Shown here one piece after another: positions 1 through 9,179 of a DNA stretch of 27,986 bases; the stretch's first letter is position 1; each line of letters begins with the position of its first letter. The notes beneath the pieces are model-generated. The model had not been told where the DNA came from. It saw nothing but the letters and a program-made list of their open reading frames with translations, and made no database searches. The stretch is from assembly GCA_002503045.1 (NCBI GenBank), contig DAQW01000096.1:1-27986 (forward strand). The letters run 5' to 3'. This stretch comes from Euryarchaeota archaeon UBA39. Lineage in GTDB: Archaea; Thermoplasmatota; Poseidoniia; Poseidoniales; Thalassarchaeaceae. A program made the translations under genes and the position numbers.

Positions 1-1043
1 GATTGACTAACAGCAAAGTGTAGCGCCCGAGAATCAATTACAGGATCATTTTGTCTAAATTCGGAAGCAACATGAGCAAATGAGGGGACTCGTGCCAAAT
101 GTTCAATTGCCAATCGTCCAACTTGTGCAGCATAAAGAGCGGTGCCACATCCAATTAATCTAACATGGGGAATTGCCTTCATTTCCCTCTTGGACATATT
201 TAATCCTCCCAATCTAGCTGTGCCTTCACTCAATAGAGTTCTGCCAGAAATACATTGACGTAATGCTTCAGGTTGTTCATGAATTTCCTTCAACATGAAA
301 TGGGGATAATCTCCTAATTCAGAATCGCCCCATTCTTCCTCAATAGTTACGACTGTATGATCTGTAGAACCTTCGATTCGATGAGTAGTAAGACCATCAT
401 TAGTTACAACAGCAATATCTCCATCTTCAAGATAAACTACCTTTTGTGTATGTTCTCCTAAAGGATGAGGGTCGCTAGAAATGAACATTTCAGAGTCACC
501 TAATCCTACAACCAATGGGGATCCATTTCTTGCACAAAGAATCTCATTAGAATCTTGAAACATTACACAAAGTCCCCAAGTCCCCCTTAGGGGTAGCAAT
601 GCACTTCTTACTGAATCTAAAGTGCTCAATCCTTCTTTTCGAGCCCGTGAAATAAGATGAACAATGACTTCAGTATCTGTTTCTGAATTAAAAATTACAC
701 CTTCATTTTCAAGCGCATTTCTGATTAGAGATGCATTTTCAATAATTCCATTGTGAACTATTGCAATATCTTTGTTCATGGAAAGATGAGGGTGAGCATT
801 ATTTTCAGTTACTCCCCCATGTGTCGCCCAACGAGTATGAGCAATTCCCATAGTTCCATCAATGTGTTTAGGTAGAATAGACTCCAAATCTTGAATCCGT
901 CCAATCGTCTTATGAACTTGAATAGAACCATTTAGAATGGCAATTCCTGAAGAATCGTAGCCTCGATATTCAAGACGATTCAAACCTTTGACTAAAATAG
1001 GCATTGCATCTCTATTGCCAACATATGCAATAATGCCACACAT
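1..1043 (-). CDS. glmS: Glutamine-fructose-6-phosphate aminotransferase (isomerizing), 3' end outside window
   Basis: Makes glucosamine-6-phosphate from fructose-6-phosphate and glutamine, the entry to amino-sugar and UDP-GlcNAc synthesis, in the cytosol. My translation of the minus strand starts MCGIIAYVG, so the N-terminal nucleophile Cys2 of the class II glutaminase domain is present. It is followed by the family blocks RGYDSSGIA, HTRWATHG and HNGIIEN. Near residue 310 the first SIS (sugar isomerase) domain opens with IGCGTALYAAQVG. About 347 codons are visible of the roughly 600 usual, ending at a Ser-Gln-Ser that fits the start of the family's SQSGET phosphate loop. The ATG lies 5 nt after the stop of the upstream subtilisin gene and no TATA box is seen between them, so the two are probably cotranscribed. 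It shares fructose-6-phosphate with the Pgi/Pmi gene at 10475. The identification is secure; the C-terminal half is simply not in view. Confidence 0.96.
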   Translation of the reverse strand, partial: MCGIIAYVGNRDAMPILVKGLNRLEYRGYDSSGIAILNGSIQVHKTIGRIQDLESILPKHIDGTMGIAHTRWATHGGVTENNAHPHLSMNKDIAIVHNGIIENASLIRNALENEGVIFNSETDTEVIVHLISRARKEGLSTLDSVRSALLPLRGTWGLCVMFQDSNEILCARNGSPLVVGLGDSEMFISSDPHPLGEHTQKVVYLEDGDIAVVTNDGLTTHRIEGSTDHTVVTIEEEWGDSELGDYPHFMLKEIHEQPEALRQCISGRTLLSEGTARLGGLNMSKREMKAIPHVRLIGCGTALYAAQVGRLAIEHLARVPSFAHVASEFRQNDPVIDSRALHFAVSQ

Positions 1044-1048
1044 GACAA

Positions 1049-4000
1049 TCAAACTCCGAATCTCTCATCACAAACAGGACATTTGACAAAAGACAAACTA
1101 GAATCTCTGAGAGTAAACACTGCAGAACATGATGGACAAGACACTTCTCTATCCATCATTCCCAGCGATGAGGGATCGGGTGGAGGGGGTAGAGGCAAGG
1201 TATCCAACGATGTAGAGCTAGGTGGTGGAGGTAGAGGCAAAGCATCCAATGAGGCGGAGCCAGGTGGAGGAGGTAGTGGCAAAGGACCTAATTCAGCAAG
1301 GGCTTTCGCCTGCTGCCTCTTACGTCGACGTTCTTGTCTAGGATTCACTACCTCATCTTGTATTTCCTGTATTTCTGATTGTTCTTCCGGTTCAATGGAA
1401 ACCTTTGACTCGATTTCGACTTCTTGTTCTACTTCTGGAATGGATACAACAATTGGTTCTTCAGGGAGCATTTCTATGTCTGAATCATCAAATTCATCAA
1501 CAGAAACAATCGCTACTTTCACACTATTGTTATTTCTTCGACGTCTAACTACCAAAATCATGCCAAGCAAAATGTTAGCTGCAATACAAGAAATCCCGCC
1601 TAATAGAGAAATTGTTCTCCAAGTGTTTGAATCAACTCCTAAAAATACTCTTAGCCAATCAAAGGGGTTTGAAGATGATTGTTCAATGGGTTGATCGAAC
1701 ACCAAGGCACGTAAACGGACTTGCCCTAAGACTTCAATCAAAACTACAAGTTCTTCATTTTCAATACTGTATTGTGCATCAATAAGGCGTCCTGGGCTTA
1801 ATCGGATCCCTATTCCAATATCATCATCAAAGATTCCTACTCCAACAAGTGGCTGATTATTAGTTCCTACTGCATCCATTAGAACGAAAACTTGCCCGTT
1901 TCGTTCTAAAAGTGAAATATGTCTAATTCCAGGCGTTGACAGTGAAGTCTCGTTAATTTGTTCAAAGGAAGAATCAGATTCTGTTAGAATTAATCTCATT
2001 GAATAGCCATCTCCTATTGTCCATGCAGTGTAAACATAATCGGAACCATCTTCGGTCAATACGTGAAGAGTTGGATTATCACCATCCTCAACTACATCCT
2101 TACGGAAGAGCCAATTCTCATTTCCTAAATCACCATGAGCATACCAAATTGCGTCGACAATAGAACCAGATGGTAGTTCCTCACTGTGAGTATAAAGAAG
2201 ATGAGTAAACTCCTCTCCAACCTCTATATCAATTGAAGAAACAGATGTTTGATCAATAACAATATTTGGTATGACGGGATCTGAAATAATCCAAGATGAA
2301 TTATCAAAAGAAGTCGTGGAATGAATAGTAAATACTGATGTCGTATCAGTGTAAGAACCAGAATTGAAAATATCACGATAATAGCCAGCTATTGCAACTG
2401 TATCCCCATTTACATCGATATCTAATCCGAAATAAGAGCCCTCAGAAGATAGTAAAGGAGTCATGAGATCAATCGTTGGAGGAGATTGACAAGATTCGTC
2501 TATTGTCGTATAGAATAGATGAGTTCGATAGAAACCAAATTCATCCAATTTTTGACCAGTCCAAGTAACGTGAGTTAATCCGTCATCTACAGAGGTAGTA
2601 GCTATAGAACCCATCCATCTATCATCGAAATCCCTCTTACAAGTCTGGACATTTAATTGAGATGAAACCCGATGTACACTAAGAGAGCGCCCATCAGCAC
2701 TGATTAAATGTCCTTCACGACCAGTAATCGATAATTGCAACGGGATTTCTATATCTCCCAGAGTTGTTACTGTCCTAGAAGCGCCTAAAGTAGCATTCAT
2801 TAAGGGAATCCAATATGTTTGTTCATTATTTTCCCAATTAAGATCCAAAGAAGGTGTGGCTTTGACTCTAACATGTAGAATTGATGATTCGTTAGAAAAC
2901 AAGGAAATTGGAACATTTGTGATCATTCCTCCGACTATCACAGATTCTGTGAAATTACTATATTCTAACCAGCCTAATTCAGTTTCTAATTCAACAGTAA
3001 ACTGAATTGATGTCGCGGTTTCACTACCAATATTCTCAACTGGAACCTTTAGTTGGAATGTCTCCCCAGAACGTGGAATATCAGGAGAAGTCTGGACTAT
3101 TCCATCTACTAAATTGATATCTACTCCATTAGGTCGATCCAAGATTGTATATGTTGAAGACACAGAATTCCCGTATACATTATCTTCATTTGACAAAGTA
3201 TTGGCTGGATCGATAATCATCTCAATTACAGGAGTTCCCGAATCAGTAGGGGCCCAGTACATAATCACTTCAATGGAAGAACCAGGATCAATTCTAGAAA
3301 CTGTGAGTTCATACTTTAGAGCACCATCTACTCTCAATTCTAACGGTACATCTTCAGCGACTTTATCACCAATGTTCCTCATTATCCCTAATACACCAAT
3401 ATCGCTATTCACATATGCTTCATCACGAAGTAAACCATTAATTGTAAACGACAAAGATTGTTCCATTTCTAATTCAGCTGCTGGAGGGTCATTATCAACA
3501 ACAATATCTCTGCGAATTTCTTTAGTAACGTAGTCATTCTCTCCAACTATTCGAACAGCAAAACTATACTGCCCATCTGGAGTAATTCTTACTCCATTTT
3601 CCTCTTCAAGAGTATTCCAGTACCAATTCCACTCTTCATCAATCACTTGCCCATTATTTGAGAACTCAATACCTGTTTTCCAATCATTATTTCCCACACG
3701 ATATTGTAATTCATTATTGCCATAACCTGAACGAAGGCCTGTTACTTCTACCTCACCACTAACTGATGAAATACCAGTGGGTGTTTCTAAGCCCAATTCA
3801 TACCATCCTAAATTGAACCATCGAGAAATATTTTCGCCAAACGTGTTATTTTCACCATCATATGCTCTTGCTACTACCTGAAGTTCAGGAGTCATACCTG
3901 GATTAAGATAGAAATCGGGAAGTTCGTGAAGATTCTCTGGAATATCTAGAGTAATGAAGAATTCATCATTTTCATTGATATTCACTAATCCATTTAGGCC

Positions 4001-5896
4001 CTCAACCTTTTTCTGACAACCAGTTGAACAAGATGTGTAATAGAGTTGATATTCAACCGATTCAGTCCCAGGTGGCGCTTTATCAGTCAAATTACCTCTA
4101 ATCGCAGAGGATAGTCCTGAAGTAAAATACGACTCGCTCTCTGGATTTAGAAACATAAACCAACCATTCGGATCAGTAGGGTCTTCAGGACTACTTCCTC
4201 CTCCCGAATTGGACAAATCGAATAACAGGGCTGCATCAACCATTCCAAATCCATATTTTTCATCCCAGCCACCAAATGGTGTACCTGTATGAGTGTTTAC
4301 TTTTTCAGAATTAATTCGAAGACTTTCCTTTATTTCTTCAGGGTCTAAATTTGGAGAATCTTGAAGCATCAATGCAATTAATCCTGAAACATGAGGGGTT
4401 GCCATACTAGTTCCACTCATTTCGGTATAGTCATTGTCTGCATTCGTATCAAGAATCGGATTAGAACCGGAGGCGTGTTGAGGGGCAATAATATTTGATC
4501 CAGGGGCTGAAACATCTGGTTTGAGTTCATCATCAGAATCATCATCATTATCATCATCTCTGGGACCCCAATTTGAATAATCTGCAATCGAATCATCCGA
4601 CCTATCTATCGAGTATTTATCATCAATTGCTGCTACCGAAATACATTCATCTGCACTAGCAGGAGATGGAACTCGTTGCCTTCCATCATTGCCCATTGCA
4701 CAAACCATAACAATTCCATTTTCAGAAGCATTGTTTACCAAACGAGCTTCGGCAGAAGAACCGTTATCTCCTGTATCATCACTATTCGGAGATGAAACCG
4801 AACCTAAGGACATGGAAGCGATATCGATGCCAGTTTGATTTCCATCATCCCAATCTGTATCTCGATTATTTATTGTCCACTGGAGTCCATTTATCGATGT
4901 TTGACTATTTGTTCCTCCTACATCCGTTAATACCTTTACATCAACCAAATATGCTCCAGGAGCAACGCCTACATGTTGCCTCGTGGAACTACCTGTTCCC
5001 AATGCTGTTCCTGCTACATGAGTACCATGCCCAGATCCATCATCTGGATCATCGCATTCACTTGGATTTCCTCCAGCAACTGCAGTAGCATCATAACCAC
5101 AAACAAATTTATGATCATTGTAAGAAAAGGCATCACTATCTGGATCATCGTCTTGGTCATCAAAATCATTCAAAGATCTATGTTCGTTATCTACACCAGT
5201 ATCTAGAATTGCAATCACAACATTATCTCCTCTCAAAGAAGGATCCATTCCATGTGCAGATGGATTGGAAGTTCCCCCTGAACTTACATGCATTGATGGG
5301 ACTGAAACATCCAAGAAAGGAACCATTACATTTTGTTGTTCAAGAACGACAACCCCTGATAATTGCCAAATTTCTAGTAAAGCAGAAACGGGCACCTTGT
5401 CTAATGTAATTGAGTCAATTGATTCCAACACCTGAAACCAAGCTCCACCTTCAATACCAACCCAACCATGATCTAATAGTACTGCATTTAATGAAGTAAT
5501 TTCTTCATCCGAAGGATGCCAAGCATAATCTACAACAATTGCTACAGTTTCCCGACCATCATTTGCAACAATAGACGTAGGAGATTCTGATTCATATTCA
5601 GAGGAGATTATCCGTTGTAATCGATCATCCATCCCATTTGAATCTCGATCAGGCCCATAAGAAAACCACCACCCATTTTCTTCAACTGGAGGGAGAGAAT
5701 TCAAAGGAATTGTATCAAATATTCGATTCTTAAGTGGACAGATTTCTTCGCCACACATCAAGGGAGGAAGGCCCTCTATAATCGGAGGGAATGTTTCCTC
5801 TGTATTCTCGACTTCGAGTACATCAGTAGCCTGAGTAAACCCTGAAAGAAGAAGCAAAGCGAACACGATGATGTTCGTTGCTCGTAAATTACTCAT
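1049..5896 (-). CDS. Membrane-anchored subtilisin-like (S8) serine protease with cytosolic Pro-rich repeats and zinc ribbon
   Basis: Predicted surface protease of about 1615 residues. Numbering from the ATG at 5896, residues 1-24 form a signal peptide (IIVFALLLLSGFTQA). A propeptide-like region follows, then the S8 domain with Asp232 (ILDTGVD), His290 (GHGTHVAG), oxyanion Asn403 (MGNDG) and Ser497 (GTSMATPH): the triad is complete. About 900 residues of beta-rich, CARDB-like and propeller-like sequence follow. A membrane helix lies near 1428-1450, then an Arg-rich stop-transfer segment, an acidic stretch, three LPLPPPP repeats (1539-1580) and a CPSC...CPVC zinc ribbon (C1587, C1590, C1606, C1609). 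The catalytic part should face outside and the tail the cytosol. The reading frame extends upstream to 5956, but I chose 5896 because AGGTGA sits 4 nt before it, the signal peptide begins there, and a TATA box lies inside the extension. The substrate is unknown. Confidence 0.9.
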   Translation of the reverse strand: MSNLRATNIIVFALLLLSGFTQATDVLEVENTEETFPPIIEGLPPLMCGEEICPLKNRIFDTIPLNSLPPVEENGWWFSYGPDRDSNGMDDRLQRIISSEYESESPTSIVANDGRETVAIVVDYAWHPSDEEITSLNAVLLDHGWVGIEGGAWFQVLESIDSITLDKVPVSALLEIWQLSGVVVLEQQNVMVPFLDVSVPSMHVSSGGTSNPSAHGMDPSLRGDNVVIAILDTGVDNEHRSLNDFDDQDDDPDSDAFSYNDHKFVCGYDATAVAGGNPSECDDPDDGSGHGTHVAGTALGTGSSTRQHVGVAPGAYLVDVKVLTDVGGTNSQTSINGLQWTINNRDTDWDDGNQTGIDIASMSLGSVSSPNSDDTGDNGSSAEARLVNNASENGIVMVCAMGNDGRQRVPSPASADECISVAAIDDKYSIDRSDDSIADYSNWGPRDDDNDDDSDDELKPDVSAPGSNIIAPQHASGSNPILDTNADNDYTEMSGTSMATPHVSGLIALMLQDSPNLDPEEIKESLRINSEKVNTHTGTPFGGWDEKYGFGMVDAALLFDLSNSGGGSSPEDPTDPNGWFMFLNPESESYFTSGLSSAIRGNLTDKAPPGTESVEYQLYYTSCSTGCQKKVEGLNGLVNINENDEFFITLDIPENLHELPDFYLNPGMTPELQVVARAYDGENNTFGENISRWFNLGWYELGLETPTGISSVSGEVEVTGLRSGYGNNELQYRVGNNDWKTGIEFSNNGQVIDEEWNWYWNTLEEENGVRITPDGQYSFAVRIVGENDYVTKEIRRDIVVDNDPPAAELEMEQSLSFTINGLLRDEAYVNSDIGVLGIMRNIGDKVAEDVPLELRVDGALKYELTVSRIDPGSSIEVIMYWAPTDSGTPVIEMIIDPANTLSNEDNVYGNSVSSTYTILDRPNGVDINLVDGIVQTSPDIPRSGETFQLKVPVENIGSETATSIQFTVELETELGWLEYSNFTESVIVGGMITNVPISLFSNESSILHVRVKATPSLDLNWENNEQTYWIPLMNATLGASRTVTTLGDIEIPLQLSITGREGHLISADGRSLSVHRVSSQLNVQTCKRDFDDRWMGSIATTSVDDGLTHVTWTGQKLDEFGFYRTHLFYTTIDESCQSPPTIDLMTPLLSSEGSYFGLDIDVNGDTVAIAGYYRDIFNSGSYTDTTSVFTIHSTTSFDNSSWIISDPVIPNIVIDQTSVSSIDIEVGEEFTHLLYTHSEELPSGSIVDAIWYAHGDLGNENWLFRKDVVEDGDNPTLHVLTEDGSDYVYTAWTIGDGYSMRLILTESDSSFEQINETSLSTPGIRHISLLERNGQVFVLMDAVGTNNQPLVGVGIFDDDIGIGIRLSPGRLIDAQYSIENEELVVLIEVLGQVRLRALVFDQPIEQSSSNPFDWLRVFLGVDSNTWRTISLLGGISCIAANILLGMILVVRRRRNNNSVKVAIVSVDEFDDSDIEMLPEEPIVVSIPEVEQEVEIESKVSIEPEEQSEIQEIQDEVVNPRQERRRKRQQAKALAELGPLPLPPPPGSASLDALPLPPPPSSTSLDTLPLPPPPDPSSLGMMDREVSCPSCSAVFTLRDSSLSFVKCPVCDERFGV
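1157..1282 (-). repeat. Three tandem 42-bp units encoding LPLPPPP repeats
   Basis: Three consecutive 14-residue units sit in the cytosolic tail of the S8 protease. Each starts LPLPPPP and continues with a Ser/Leu/Asp-rich linker (GSASLDA, SSTSLDT, DPSSLGM). The DNA copies are similar but not identical. The repeat probably makes an extended polyproline spacer between the membrane helix and the terminal zinc ribbon; unit number may vary between strains (inference). Confidence 0.85.
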
Positions 5897-5900
5897 GCAG

Positions 5901-5935
5901 TCACCTGTTCGTTGGAAAACCATTCGCGATATAAG
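5901..5935 (-). promoter_or_regulatory. TATA box and Shine-Dalgarno of the S8 protease gene
   Basis: On the minus strand CTTATAT (plus 5929-5935) is centred 36 nt upstream of the ATG at 5896. A start site about 26 nt downstream of its centre would fall near 5906, directly at AGGTGA (plus 5901-5906), which ends 4 nt before the ATG. The messenger would therefore have a leader of about ten bases made almost wholly of the ribosome binding site. The spacing supports the 5896 start and an own promoter despite the rhomboid gene upstream. The start site itself is inferred. Confidence 0.55.
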
Positions 5936-5964
5936 GCACATCCGTATTGGTATCAATTAAACGG

Positions 5965-6984
5965 CTATGGCCAATGAATATGGTCTTTGCGAGAAGAACA
6001 GCGTAAAGAATGCCCTCCTTTGTCCATTTTCATTTCCGAACCACAATGTGGGCATTGAGCAAACTCAATCAATTCCTCTAACCAAGCAACTCTTGTTTCA
6101 AATTCGTCACCTTCTTCGAGCAAACGTTCCATTACCCTACTTGCCTTTTCATCAAGTGGGAATTTCGAATTTTCCCATGGATTCAATGAATCTAATTTAG
6201 AAATCTTAGGAGTAGAGGACCCACCCATTGAATAAGGACTCGTACTAGAATCATCAAGTTCAGTAGGTGCCCCCTTTGCAACAATTCTACCCATTGCAAA
6301 ACAAAGAAAGAAACCCCCAATATGTGCCAAATGAGCCACATTTGTCGACCCCATAGTACCTGACTGTGCCCCATATACATAGTATACTTCAAACCCTAAT
6401 CGAATAATAGCTACAAGCCCAACCGGCCATTCTCGAATTAAGAAAATTAAAGGAAAAACAATCCTATCATTCGGCCAACATGCGAGATATGCTCCAAGAA
6501 GGCCAAAACAAGCACCTGATGCACCCAATGCAGGAGTCCATGATGACATATGAGTCCCCCACCATGCTAGATTTCCGCCTAACAAACCGAGTACATAGAT
6601 GGCCATCCATCTTCGAGGACCTAATCGTCCCTCTAATGGTAATCCAACTAAAGCAATGACTAGTACATTACCCACAACATGCATTGCCCCTCCATGAAGC
6701 CAACCTGCAGTAATCATTCGATGAACATGAATCGGTTCAGTTACCAATTGTGGTATTAGGGCCCCAAAAAAAATAGGATCGAAGTCTGAAGAAAATAAAT
6801 CACCAACCAATCCATGTACAAATTGTAAAGTTGCAACTAACATTAATGACAAAACAGTAGCAAGAGAAATGGGAGTTTTCATCCTATATGATTGAACATA
6901 TGGTCCAAGAGCAGCAGCAATAAATAGCAACAACCAAATTGAGTCTCCAAGAGTCAATTCAAGAACATTCAATGGCTGAGACAT
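5965..6984 (-). CDS. Rhomboid-family intramembrane serine protease with C-terminal zinc ribbon
   Basis: Cleaves transmembrane segments within the membrane. The protein has six or seven hydrophobic segments in its first 240 residues. The rhomboid signatures are present, numbered from the ATG at 6984: His102/Asn106 (HVVGN), catalytic Ser156 in GASGACFG and catalytic His221 in AHLAHIGG. After the membrane part comes a Ser/Pro-rich linker, a charged helix and a terminal CPHC...C...HIH cluster that looks like a small zinc-binding ribbon. The frame can also start at a GTG at 6990, two codons earlier; I prefer the ATG because AGGTC lies 6 nt before it. The stop lies 68 nt upstream of the subtilisin start, so the two protease genes are neighbours in the same direction. 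The substrate is unknown; the neighbouring single-pass protease is a candidate by position only. Confidence 0.88.
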   Translation of the reverse strand: MSQPLNVLELTLGDSIWLLLFIAAALGPYVQSYRMKTPISLATVLSLMLVATLQFVHGLVGDLFSSDFDPIFFGALIPQLVTEPIHVHRMITAGWLHGGAMHVVGNVLVIALVGLPLEGRLGPRRWMAIYVLGLLGGNLAWWGTHMSSWTPALGASGACFGLLGAYLACWPNDRIVFPLIFLIREWPVGLVAIIRLGFEVYYVYGAQSGTMGSTNVAHLAHIGGFFLCFAMGRIVAKGAPTELDDSSTSPYSMGGSSTPKISKLDSLNPWENSKFPLDEKASRVMERLLEEGDEFETRVAWLEELIEFAQCPHCGSEMKMDKGGHSLRCSSRKDHIHWP

Positions 6985-7079
6985 CGACACGACCTATGGT
7001 GCCCTAATGGATGAAATTGAAGTATTCTCCTATGATTTTGCATCCGAGAGTATCAAGTCTAGGTCTTGAATGCACCATC

Positions 7080-8429
7080 ATGGATGGGCAAGGCCAGCTA
7101 CTGTGTCTGCGGGGCGCTTCTGTTCTCCGTGGCAATAATTTGGTCTTAGAAAACATTGATTTTGATGTCAATTATGGGGAATTGGTTATTTTAACAGGTC
7201 CAAATGGCGGAGGGAAATCTACGTTACTGCAAACATTAGCAGGTCTTCTTCCATTGTCTACTGGAGAACTCTTCCATGAAGAAAAGTTAGTTCGAGATTC
7301 AAATGGTAGGCATGCAATGTCTGGAGGGATAATTGGATGGTGTCCTCAAACAGGAGGGAGTACATCTTGCTCGACTGTTGAAGAGCATCTGCGAACAATT
7401 TTGAGTTTGTATGAACGGTCATTTTCGAAGGATGCAGAAACAGAAATCTTGGCTGAATGGGGGTTAGACCATAGACGTCATGATCGTATTGCAAATCTAT
7501 CAGGAGGATTACGAAGAAGGTTGGAAGTTGCTAGTGCTATAGCAGTAGGAGAATCATCTACAAAGAAAATACCCATCCTTCTTGACGAACCTTCAGTAGG
7601 TTTAGATGAAAAGGGAAGAAATACCTTGATTTCATCTATTCAAAGATTAACAAAATCAGGACATACGGTTATCATTTCAACTCACGATCCACTTATTCAA
7701 TCCATACAGGAAGAAGCTGAAACAACAATGCATAATGAAGTAATAATACAACGAACAATGCTAAGTAAAGAAGGGAAACTTCCAATTAAATCTTCAAATA
7801 TTACTCGTAAAGAATCAATGTTGAAATGGAATTTTCGTCTTGATTTAAGAGAAATGGCAACTCCATCTGCTCGATGGATTCCGGGTATTCTCGCATTTGG
7901 AATACTACTAGGTAGCGGTCTAATGGATGCTGACATCTCAAATTTGGGATTAGCAGCACTTGCACTTGCACCAGCAATGATTTCCGCGTTAGTTAGACCA
8001 GCAGTGATTGATCGACTAAATCTAAGAGAAATGGGGGGGATTTGGAGAGTAGCAAAACAAGGTTCACTTGGATTTGAAGTTACAATAGCATCAATGAGTA
8101 TTGTTCCTGTCTTATTGGGATTAATTGGACTACTGATTTTGCTACCTACCCCAAATACAATTCAAGGATATATCTTGTTTCTAATTATTCCAGCAATGAT
8201 GAAAGACGTTAGTGCAATATCTGGACTAATCCACCATAGATTTGGTTCTGGGGAAAAACCTGGATTAATGGTTTTGTTAATGATACCATTTGCATGGGTT
8301 CTGTTGACCTTATGTAGTGCAGTAGAAGCTACAACATTAGAGGCGATGAGAGAAGCGTGGACTGGAGTAATCATTGCATTTGCGACTAACATTGGCTTGT
8401 TTTTACTTGCATGGGCTCTCCATGAATGA
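7080..8429 (+). CDS. ccmAB: Haem ABC exporter, CcmA ATPase fused to CcmB membrane subunit
   Basis: One polypeptide carries both halves of the CcmAB haem transporter of cytochrome c maturation system I. Numbered from the ATG at 7080, the ATPase has Walker A GPNGGGKST (40-48), Q-loop CPQTGG, signature LSGGLRRR (140-147), Walker B ILLDEP (166-171) and H-loop His202. From about residue 248 a DLRE segment leads into about six membrane helices, matching the length and layout of CcmB (about 200 residues). In most organisms ccmA and ccmB are separate genes. An in-frame ATG at 7011 would add 23 residues unlike the CcmA N-terminus and leave only about 26 nt to the divergent rhomboid gene, so I prefer 7080, with moderate certainty. 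CcmC follows 9 nt after the stop. Without CcmC next door the CcmB half would be only 'ABC permease'. Confidence 0.82.
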   Translation: MDGQGQLLCLRGASVLRGNNLVLENIDFDVNYGELVILTGPNGGGKSTLLQTLAGLLPLSTGELFHEEKLVRDSNGRHAMSGGIIGWCPQTGGSTSCSTVEEHLRTILSLYERSFSKDAETEILAEWGLDHRRHDRIANLSGGLRRRLEVASAIAVGESSTKKIPILLDEPSVGLDEKGRNTLISSIQRLTKSGHTVIISTHDPLIQSIQEEAETTMHNEVIIQRTMLSKEGKLPIKSSNITRKESMLKWNFRLDLREMATPSARWIPGILAFGILLGSGLMDADISNLGLAALALAPAMISALVRPAVIDRLNLREMGGIWRVAKQGSLGFEVTIASMSIVPVLLGLIGLLILLPTPNTIQGYILFLIIPAMMKDVSAISGLIHHRFGSGEKPGLMVLLMIPFAWVLLTLCSAVEATTLEAMREAWTGVIIAFATNIGLFLLAWALHE

Positions 8430-8438
8430 AAGGATACG

Positions 8439-9179
8439 ATGATTCAAACATTATCCACTTGTGGGGCAGTTATGAGCGCAACCCGTAACATTGCTCTTGC
8501 GCTTATTATTTCCGGATTACTCGGCTTCATGGTTACGATTTGGATGGCTTTGATTGAAGCCCCAAGTATGGGAGATGATTGGAATGCTCCCGAATCATAT
8601 CGAATACTGTTTGTTCATGTTCCATTTGCTTGGGTTTCTTTTTCCGGATTTGCTCTTTTATTTGGAGGATCACTAAGTTGGTACATCAATCGTTCTGAAC
8701 GAGGTTGGAGATTCGCAATTATTGGTGCACAACTTGGATTACTATACTCTCTAGGAGTTTTAATTTCAGGACCCATTTGGGGTGCCGCAGAATGGGGGGT
8801 ACCTTGGGATTTTCAAGATATTAGGCTGAATAGTTTCGCTGTGTTAGGAGGAATTGCGCTTTTCTTTGCTTTAGGAGAAATAAATTCAGAAGATACAGAA
8901 CAAAAAAGAGATACCCTCTCTTCTGTTGGAATTTTTGGATTTGGACTTGTTCCCCTCACATACATGGCAACTAGATGGTGGCAGGAACGCCACCCTGGAC
9001 CTTTGATTGGAGGAGGTAATGAAGACAGTGGAGTAGACTCATCGATACTATTGATATGGATGATAGGTGCGGCTTCGATGCAGGTCCTTTTTGTTGGGCA
9101 AGCTCTAATGACTAACCAACTGCTAAAAACCGAACAACAATTAGAGAATTTACTATCCAAATTGGAGGATTCAATATGA
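8439..9179 (+). CDS. ccmC: Haem exporter/handling protein CcmC
   Basis: Polytopic membrane protein that presents haem on the outer face of the membrane for cytochrome c maturation. Six hydrophobic segments are visible. Diagnostic residues are His60 in FVHVPFAW, the tryptophan-rich WWD-type segment at 114-130 (WGVPWDFQDIRL) and His185 in WWQERHPGP. The two histidines match the axial haem ligands known in the Escherichia coli protein, His60 and His184. The start may be this ATG (AAGGA just upstream) or an in-frame ATG at 8472 with GGGGCAG 5 nt before it; the second would shorten the N-terminus by 11 residues. The stop overlaps the ATG of the next small gene (ATGA). CcmE, CcmF, CcmG and CcmH are not in this window. 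Confidence 0.9.
   Translation: MIQTLSTCGAVMSATRNIALALIISGLLGFMVTIWMALIEAPSMGDDWNAPESYRILFVHVPFAWVSFSGFALLFGGSLSWYINRSERGWRFAIIGAQLGLLYSLGVLISGPIWGAAEWGVPWDFQDIRLNSFAVLGGIALFFALGEINSEDTEQKRDTLSSVGIFGFGLVPLTYMATRWWQERHPGPLIGGGNEDSGVDSSILLIWMIGAASMQVLFVGQALMTNQLLKTEQQLENLLSKLEDSI

Noticed and set aside
1083..1694. Open frame of 203 codons on the plus strand, antisense to the S8 protease tail
   Set aside because: It is Gly/Ser-rich only because it reads the complement of the proline repeats, shows no domain, and lies fully inside a gene with clear motifs.
3114..3533. Plus-strand open frame of 139 codons inside the S8 protease gene
   Set aside because: No recognisable domain or ribosome binding site, and the opposite strand codes for a well-supported protein.
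5897..5956. Twenty-residue N-terminal extension of the S8 protease
   Set aside because: A TATA box and Shine-Dalgarno lie within it and a normal signal peptide begins at the downstream ATG.
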